From assembly GCA_014529385.2 (NCBI GenBank), contig CM043969.1:31910446-31974445 (forward strand): a stretch of DNA of 64,000 nucleotides. The letters run 5' to 3'. The translations under genes and the position numbers were made by a program. The notes beneath the pieces are model-generated. The model was not told the origin of the DNA, did no database searches, and saw nothing but the letters and a program-made list of their open reading frames with translations. Shown here piece by piece: positions 56,951-64,000 of this stretch. The stretch comes from Adiantum capillus-veneris (taxonomy: Eukaryota > Streptophyta > Polypodiopsida > Polypodiales > Pteridaceae). The stretch's first letter is position 1; each line of letters opens with the position of its first letter.

Positions 56951-58564
56951 TCTTCCTTTGCTTGGCTTCATGTATTCTTTCTAAAACTTCATTGGTTAGC
57001 GAAAAATTGTACTTCTTTAAACGATATCCTACTCCACTTGGAGATACATCTTCAATGATAAACGGTCCGTTTCCCTTTTTCTTAAACTTGGGAATGTGTT
57101 GCTTAAGGGAATAGACTAAAACTAAGTCCCCTTTCTTGAAGATTTCTGTAATGAGATGGGAATCAAAAAACTGTTTTTGTTTCCGCTTTTGTGCATAGAT
57201 GTGAGCTACAACACTTAGCCTTTGTTTATCTAGCTTCTCTAAATCTTCGAGTCTTTCTGACAATTCATGTCCAGTCCACTCAAGATTATTTGCTACCCTC
57301 AGTGTCGGCAATAGAAATCCTATTGGCAGTATGGCATCAAGACCATAAACAAGGTTACAGGGTGTAGCATTTAAAGTTGTTTTGAATGAAACTCAATAGG
57401 CCCATAGAGCAGCATGGAGATTCATTTCCAAGTCTGTCCTTCCTGAACTAATCACTTTAGTCAATACCGAGCTAAGAATCTTATTCATATGCTCATCTTG
57501 TCCGTTTGCTTGTGGGTGATAGGGAGCTGACTTGTTATGGATGTCCATAGTTTATTAAGCAGATACTTGATTACCTCATTGAGGAAATGAGTTCCCCTAT
57601 CACTAACAATTTCTATTGGCAGTCCATATCTTGTGAACACATACTCGTATAAGAATGTGGTAGTGGTTCTAGCATCACTCTTTTGAGTTGCTTTAGCCTC
57701 GGCCCACATAGTCAAATAATCCGTAGCTAAAATAATATATTGAGCTTGGGTTCTATAAGCAGGTGGTTGTATTGGCCCAACAAAGTCTATACCCCATTTT
57801 GTGAAAGCTCTAGCTCTCATCATTGGTCTTAACGGCATGCTATCTACTCCTGTTGGCATTTTTGCTCATTGACAAGCATCACATCTTTGAACATATTCTT
57901 TGGCATCTGCAAAGAGTGTTGGACACCATATGCCTACCATCAAGATAGCTCTTGCGGTGGTCTCACTAGAAAAGTGACCTCCAGCTAATCCAGCATGTGC
58001 TTGTTCTACAATCGGAATATATTCGTCTTCATTTGCACAAAGACACAAATTTTGATCCTTACCTCTCCGATACAATTGGTTTCCAATAAGAGCATAGTCT
58101 CTGGCTTCAGTTTCAATTGCTCTTTGACGGCGTTTACTCATATCCTCAGGAAATGTTCGGTTCAATAAGTACCTAACTAGATAGTTACTCCACTTAGGAA
58201 CAGATGACATTTGAAACAATGTTACATGAGGTATGGGTGTTTTTTTTTGACATTGAGGGCAGCCCTTTACAAAAAAGCGAACATCACTTCTCATAGTTGG
58301 CCAAAATACTCCAAGGGTCCTTTGCATAGTTTGGTCCTCCGTAAAGTGAAGTCCCACTATGGTAATATGTGCTTGACTTAGGTATTGGTGTTTCTCTTCA
58401 AGGTTAATGCATAAGAGTAATATTTCATCTCGGTTTCTTTTGTATAGCCTACCAGCTAGTAATTGATACATAGCCAATTGCTCAATTAATCCGATTGTAA
58501 TAGAAGTGGTATATGCAAATCCACTTGAGCTATGGTCATCAATGATACCATATTTTTCAACCAT
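56829..58564 (-). pseudogene. H integrase with two H2C2 zinc modules
   Basis: Module 1 (58369-58250) has HITIVGLH with CPQC. Module 2 (about 57985-57870) has HAGLAGGH with CDAC. The core (57859-57485) has Asp in WGIDFVGP and Asp in IVSDRGTHF; the Glu is lost to a frameshift near 57520. The C-terminal part (57311-56829) contains KKGDLVLVYSLKQH and GPFIIEDVSPSG, the usual integrase tail fold. Confidence 0.87.
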
Positions 58565-59145
58565 TGAGATATCATTTCCACAGAGAACAGATATGCATCT
58601 GGTAGATCATCATCTACTCCTTTAGGAGGTTCTCTTGAAACAATCCTAGACAAATGATCTGCTCTTTGATGAGTAGTGCCCTTTTTTACAGCTACAGTGA
58701 AATAAAATTCTAGAAGAATGATGAACAATCTCACTATTCTTCCTGTGCTGCTTGGCTTGTTGACCAGGTACAATAAGTCTTGGTGGTCCACAAAGAACAC
58801 AAATTTGTTTGCTTATAGGTAATGTCTATACTTTTTTACGGCATAGATCATTCCTAATTCTTCCCTTTCAGTGGTGGTATAGTTCTTTTCTGCCATGTTC
58901 AATTGTTGGATAACATAAGAAATAGGAAAATCAATTTTCCCGTCTCCTGGTTGAGCTAGTATACATCTGATGGCAAAATTTGAAACATCTACATGTAGGT
59001 GGAATATCTTATTCCAATCTGGTGCTTTCAATATTGAAGCTGAGGTGAGATCTTGCTTAAGCTTCGTGAAGGATTCTTCACACTCATCAGTCCATTCAAA
59101 GTGTGTAATCAAGCTATACATGGGTTTTACAATTATAGCGTACAT
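58486..59145 (-). pseudogene. H RNase H
   Basis: The fragments read FEWTDECEESFTKLKQDLTS, FHLHVDVSNFAI (the expected Asp-Ala-Ser is Asp-Val-Ser), YTTTEREELGMIYAVKKYRHYL and FVFFVDHQDLLYLVNKP, ending HQRADHLSRI. Catalytic Asp, Glu and Asp are all present; one shift lies at about 58805. Confidence 0.87.
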
Positions 59146-59254
59146 ATAAATGAACCATCTGTAATATCCACATGTCTCATGAAGGCTTGAACCCCCTTGA
59201 CTGTTGTTGGTCTAGGTAAATCAGCAATAACATTATTTTTTTCCTTATCAGTAG

Positions 59255-60070
59255 CTATGCATTTTTAGACACTATATGTCTAAGAATTTTTCCTTGTCTG
59301 CCCATGAATGTACGCTTTTCAAGATTTAAGCAAACCCTATAAAGTCTACATTTTTCAAATACCTTTTTGAGGTGTTCAAAATGATCAGCCCATATTGATG
59401 AATGTACGCATAGATCATCCACGTATACTTCCAATAACTTCTTTAGATATTCTTTAAAAGCGTGACTCATCAATCTTTGAAATGTGGCAGAAGCATTAGT
59501 TAACCCAAAGGGCATAACCCGATAGGCAAAAATACCCCATTCCGTTGCAAAAGCAATTTTATGTTGATCCTTTGGGTCAACCAAAAGTTGATTGTATCCC
59601 GAAAATCCATCTAAGAAGCTGTAAGCTTCTTTCCCTGCAACTCGTTCTAACACATGCTCAGTGATTGAAAGAGGAAAGTTATTTCTAATGGTAGCTGCAT
59701 TCACTTTCTTGAGGTTGACACACACTCATAATTTTCCATTCTTCTTGGGTACGACCACAATTGGAGACGCCCAATTTGTGTGTTCAATTTCATAAATAAA
59801 TTTGTCTTCCTTTAGTTTCTCAATCTCTTCTTTGATCTTCCTGGAAAATGTTTCATTGTATGTGTATGGCCTTTGTCTACTTGGTTTCACATCATCTCTC
59901 ATGGGTATGGTATGTTGACAGATTTCTGGATCAACACCCTTGAGATCTTTGTAAGACCAAGCGAAAATATCTTGGTATTCTTTTAGTAAACTTAGTAAAA
60001 GCTCTTCTTCATCTTCTGTTAGTTCATTTGCAGTGTAGGCAAGCCTAGGTTCTTCCCCTGGTTCAGCCAA
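59255..60070 (-). pseudogene. H reverse transcriptase
   Basis: The fingers (60070-59726) contain NWASPIVVVPKKNGKL followed by a TGA. The palm (59725-59255) has [23 protein letters not shown] and an intact catalytic VYVDDL. A single stop separates the two parts, so this is a well-preserved RT. Confidence 0.9.
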
Positions 60071-60118
60071 GTCTATCTTTTTTGCGTTCGCAGGCCCTTT
60101 GTAGGACTCGCCCCGTTT

Positions 60119-61059
60119 TCATAGTTCTCTAACAAGTTGTTCTACTATGATTTTTATGTCTTGGAGAGTATATTTTTTGTAATGGGATGGAACACTCATT
60201 ACATCTTTACCATCCTTTTCTGTGGTTTCCATTTTGATTGTATATATCTCCTTTAGAGCTTTTGTTAACTCTTGATATTTCTTTTTCCGCTCAACTCGTG
60301 TCATGGTTGGATCCTTGTCCTATTTGTTTGGCTTTGGTTGAGTATCTTTCCTTGTCTTCCTCAATGTTTTTGACATTTTTGGATTTTCGTTTGAAGAATA
60401 TCTTCTAGTGATTTTTCCTTAAAACAATCATGTGCATCCATCTGCATCAAGAATTGTGCTCTACTGGAGACTGATGGCATAGGTCTTGTTTTCACGTTTC
60501 TGGTGTCTCTTTTTTGTCTACACCATTTTTGTCTTCTCGATTTCTGGTTAGGAAAGTCAAAAAACTTTTCCTCCCCTCCTTTTAGGAGAAGCTTAGCTCT
60601 CACACGTTCTTTTTCTGACCCCGATTCCTCTGAGGTAGCTGAGTGTTCTTCTAACTCATATGTTGCATTGTAGTAGAGGTCTGAAAAGACTTGTTGAGTT
60701 TTCATCAATTCCTTGGGTTCCTCAATTTCATCTTTAGTGTGGAGGCTTGAAATCACTTGGATTGGAATTATGTCATAGCCATCCTCATTGCAAAATTGAG
60801 TAGGCATAAACGTATTCACACATACATCCATTGTCGCTAAAATTTGAGTCCACTCAAATAGCTCAAACAAATGTTCTGGAAAGGGTTCAGGTACATAGGC
60901 TTCGTCTATGCAATCCCTTTCTAAGGTACATTCTTCTCTTCTTAAGCTCCCATTTTCTGAAGCTCCACACATCCAAATAGGAGTTTCTTTGTTTAACCAA
61001 GAAGGAAGCTTAGTTTCAGCCGAAGAGGCTGAATCAAACTCTTGTATGGGCGTTTTCAA
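60119..61059 (-). pseudogene. H protease-RT linker
   Basis: An acidic linker (MKTPIQEFDSASSAETKLPS to a Lys-rich end), then 60304-60119 with KKYQELTKALKEIYTIKME. No catalytic motif. Its place between protease and RT is the only guide to its role. Confidence 0.6.
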
Positions 61060-61087
61060 GGCATCTCTATAAGTGTGATCTTTTAAA

Positions 61088-61420
61088 TTAACCCTTGTCT
61101 AAGATCCCACTTGCTTCAAGTACAAATAGTTGTTTCCTGTACCTATCGCATGAAAGGTCTCCCAATATGATTTTGTAATTGAGTTTCTTTCCAAAGTCTA
61201 CTATGGCAAAAGTGTGTTGATATTCAATCCCACAAGAATTAACTATCGCTTTTTCTAGCAGTCCTAAGGGTTTTTCAATATGTCCATCAACCAATTGCAA
61301 TTTCATTCGTGTTTGTCTAATGGCTGGTTGTCCCCAGGATTCCCATACTGCTTTCGTGGCTATGGCTATGCCTGCCCCGCTATTCAGTATTGCCATGGTT
61401 TCCACTTCAATATTCTCCAA
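61088..61420 (-). pseudogene. H first retropepsin
   Basis: AILNSGAGIAIATKAVWESW, then LQLVDGHIEKPLGLLE and NYKIILGD give the protease fold. The catalytic Asp-Ser-Gly reads Asn-Ser-Gly, so this copy should be inactive. The frame ends with the protease. Confidence 0.85.
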
Positions 61421-61439
61421 CTTTGTTCATTGCAATAGA

Positions 61440-63998
61440 TCAAATCTCTTTGTTATCCATTTCGTGTTTCAATCTTTCCAAATGTTTCACGATGAGTCCC
61501 GTTATTCCCACCTTCTCTAGGTTTTTCTGTAGGCCATTCCATAAATATGGTCTGATTTTTAATAGTTCTTTCAAAGTAAGAGTGCATTTGATGGGTGTAG
61601 ACATGATTGATTGAATATTGTCTATTTCTAGGGTCTGTTCCACTCTTTTTACTTGAGTGGTCTTACACACTATGGATTCATCTTCATTATCTCCCAAGTC
61701 AAAGGGTAATGTTTTCAAGGTCAATGGTTTAGACATTCCTGAAGCTTCAGATCCACAATCCCCGTACAGGGATTGCACATCCATGTCCATATCAGGAGGT
61801 AGGTTGTCTAACAAAACTTCCTCTATAGGAGCTGGCTTTAGAGTTAGGCTCCCATCATTGATCTCTTGAACTTTTTCCCATAAGTGTCCCGGCCAGTCTT
61901 CCTCTACGTATGGAATTTTGTCTAAGGCATTTTCGTTGTCAGGCACTATAAGTTCTGGCTCTTTTGGTTCCACTTCAAATTTTTCTTGATTGTTTCTCAC
62001 CACAAGCTCCTCAATTTTTGCCATACTTTCGAGCCTGGGTTTTTGTTTTTGCAGCATCTCTTGCGTGATTCTTACCAAATTTTGATAAGCTTCAAGCTTA
62101 GCTACTTCCATGTCTGGAGAAGGATAGTTTTTCCATTTGTTTTCCATGTTTTGGCTTACTTTAGTCTTGGTTGGTAGGCTTCCAAGGCTACATTAATAGG
62201 CTCAAAAATTTTATCAACCAAAATTGATCCTCCAAATTTCATGGTTGTTTCTTTGATTTCGATTCCAGGTTCTTTACCTTTTCTTAGAATAGCCGTTTTG
62301 CTTTCTCCTCGATTTCAATTCGTTGTTTTTGTTTTCTCAACTCATACCTTTTGCTTCTGCTTCTTTCGGTCTTTTGAGATGCAACTTTTGTATTCTCTGA
62401 GTCATCAGAGGAGTTATGTTTCTTTTTCTTAGCCTGGCCTCTAATGATTACCTTGATTGGAACAATCAGTTCAGTCTCAGATGAGCTACTAGGTATCATT
62501 TGGACTACATTTACTATTTTTTTTCCCTTGTTTAAATGATTTTTAGGACAATCTTTTGGGAAGTGTCCTCCCTTTTTTCAACATTGTATGCAACAAACTT
62601 CAACCGGCTTGAGGTTTTTGTCAGGCTCTCAGCATTCATTTTTCCAATGATCATCTACACCACAGTTGTGACAGTTTCCTGTTCTTGTCTTAATGATGGG
62701 TCTTACCATAGGAAGTCTAATACCTTGACTAGCTACATAATACATCAGTACGAGCTCTGGTGGAGCATAAGTCACAAGTTCCTCCATTGGCGGTGGATGT
62801 GAATTATACCAATCTCCTTCTACCATTACTATAGATGGACTAGGCTTAGCATAGGGTGTAACAGGCACTAGTGCTTGTTCATCTATGACTCCTTCTGAAT
62901 GCATATACTTTATAGGCACTGCATTATGTCCTAGATATGGAGGTTGTTGACCCAACATGGGTTGAGGTCTTTCCATACCCATTGGTGGTCTTTGAGCTGG
63001 TGCCATGTTAGGTTGGTTTCTATACATGGGTTGTCCTTGGGGCCTCATGGGCACGTATTGAACATTCCCATCATATTTTGGTTGGTAGTAACACTCATTG
63101 GTCTTATGGTTGGTCCATTTACCCTCGATTGCACACGATTTTTGCGGTCTAATTGGTTGGCCCTGTTGAGGTATCCCTTGCCCTGGTCCCCTCATAGGTG
63201 TTTTTTGCATGTTATTCATCAGCTACAAATCCTTGAGCTAATGTGTTCAAGTCCATGATTTACCTTGGTGGAATGTTTTGGAACCACGTCAATGCTTTTC
63301 CTTCTATGTCGTTCCAAACCTCTCGAATTGAGTATGGAAATCAAATATCCGTTTTGCTCTTAGCACTTGCTCAAAGCTTGCTAAGTGGTCATATGGATCC
63401 CCAGATCCACTGTATTTTCTGACCCATTTTTGAAAATCAACTGGTCTGACGCGTCTATTTGGTTCAACTCCCCGTCTTCTGGCAGTTGGTCATATTCCAA
63501 GTCCTTCAAACCAGTCTATCGAAAATAGTGACTCATGTACATAGCCCTGGACTGGCCTTAGTGTCACCCGGTTTTTTGCATGATGAGCTGGTTTCTGGTT
63601 TCTTAACATTACTCTCAGAAGATCTCTCACGATGTTCATCTCTTGGAGTCTCTGGTCCTTGACCCAAGATTGAATCCCTTATGGAATATCCTTGATATTT
63701 GGTTTGTTCCACCTCCTCAGGAGTCATCATAACAAAGTTGTTGTTATAACAATCCCTAAACAGGTAGGTTGGTAGATGTGCTGGTCCTTTTTCTTTAATC
63801 TTGAAGATATAGATGATCTTCATGGGTGTTAGTTGTCCTGATTTGGCATGCGGTCCATAGGAGATCTTTTACATTTCTATCCTCCCAACAATAGACTCCG
63901 ATCCTAGGATTATCAGTACTAAGCCATTTCAAAGGCTTCAAATCAACTTGATCGTATCCCTCGAATTCTAAGGTAGGTGGTCCTTCTTTTGCGGACAT
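61440..63998 (-). pseudogene. gag: H gag polyprotein
   Basis: The N-terminal domain (63998-63798 and 63823-63533) resembles the gag start of C. The capsid core is at about 63460-63240 (FQKWVRKYSGSGDPYDHLAS, FGTT, then KALTWFQN in a shifted frame); it is shorter than in C, suggesting a deletion. A Pro/Gln-rich region (63219-62640) leads to a zinc knuckle C-H-N-C-G-V-D-D-H-W-K-N-E-C near 62670. A charged helix (62499-62284) and a C-terminal region with CTLTLKELLKIRPYLW (62147-61440) follow. At least four shifts. Confidence 0.85.
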
Positions 63999-64000
63999 AT

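Larger units (their letters stand above)
55755..64000 (-). mobile_element. H: Ty3/gypsy element, 5' end beyond window
   Basis: Minus-strand order from the right edge is gag, zinc knuckle, protease, linker, RT, RNase H, integrase with two H2C2 modules, integrase tail, then a second aspartic-protease-like domain. The 5' LTR and gag start lie outside the window. The reading frame is damaged by scattered stops, but domains are well preserved. Whether it ends near 55.75 kb or at the LTR at 50.13 kb is open. Confidence 0.9.

Overview
The window is plant nuclear DNA from a repeat-rich genome. Nearly all of it is LTR retrotransposon sequence (Ty1/copia and Ty3/gypsy), with tRNA-iMet-type and tRNA-Asp-type primer sites, GT-AG introns and TAG/TGA nonsense changes of the kind left by decay of methylated cytosine. 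I see no tRNA, rRNA, CRISPR or prokaryotic operon signals. The gag, protease and integrase style of the right-hand element resembles families I associate with non-seed plants, but the lineage cannot be fixed from the sequence.

Layout. 1-4270: 3' part of a dead Ty3 chromovirus (R1, + strand). 4270-5500: LINE C-terminal fragment (- strand). 5560-7395: unassigned AT-rich DNA. 7396-9718: duplicated LTR copies of the family called A below, with a 532-bp internal duplication and a 35-G run. 9740-20092: unit U, the only stretch that does not look like a retrotransposon. 20093-22580: deleted element of family A (D). 22583-27907: copia element E, with its left LTR truncated. 27908-29166: old Ty3 remnant F. 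29172-49134: Ty3 element A (- strand), near-matching 5-bp target repeats. A carries two later insertions: intact-bounded copia B (32483-36585, TSD CCAAA) inside its RNase H, and gag-only element C (41617-49110, TSD TAGTT) inside its 5' LTR. 49135-64000: a very large Ty3 element or two adjacent elements (H and I, - strand), running off the right edge.

Unit U holds at least five spliced genes or gene relics: a putative DDE-type transposase-like protein (+), a convergent unknown protein (-), a coiled-coil protein (-), a histone-H3-fold protein with a long acidic C-terminal extension (+), and a C48/Ulp1-type cysteine protease (+). Between or upstream of them lie four separate tandem arrays of long inverted repeats. 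The arrays differ in sequence but share a core close to ACCRAGCGARTA. A protease and a transposase-like protein suggest a large multi-gene DNA transposon or an integrated element. The H3-like protein and the hairpin arrays fit no element type I know, and this is the best candidate here for an undescribed system.

A second theme is periodic palindromes in retroelement non-coding DNA. The leader of C has a 24-bp palindrome about every 287 bp, and the 53.7-54.3 kb region has an unrelated 22-bp palindrome every ~283 bp. Most pol genes are dead, often at the catalytic residues themselves; B is the best preserved.
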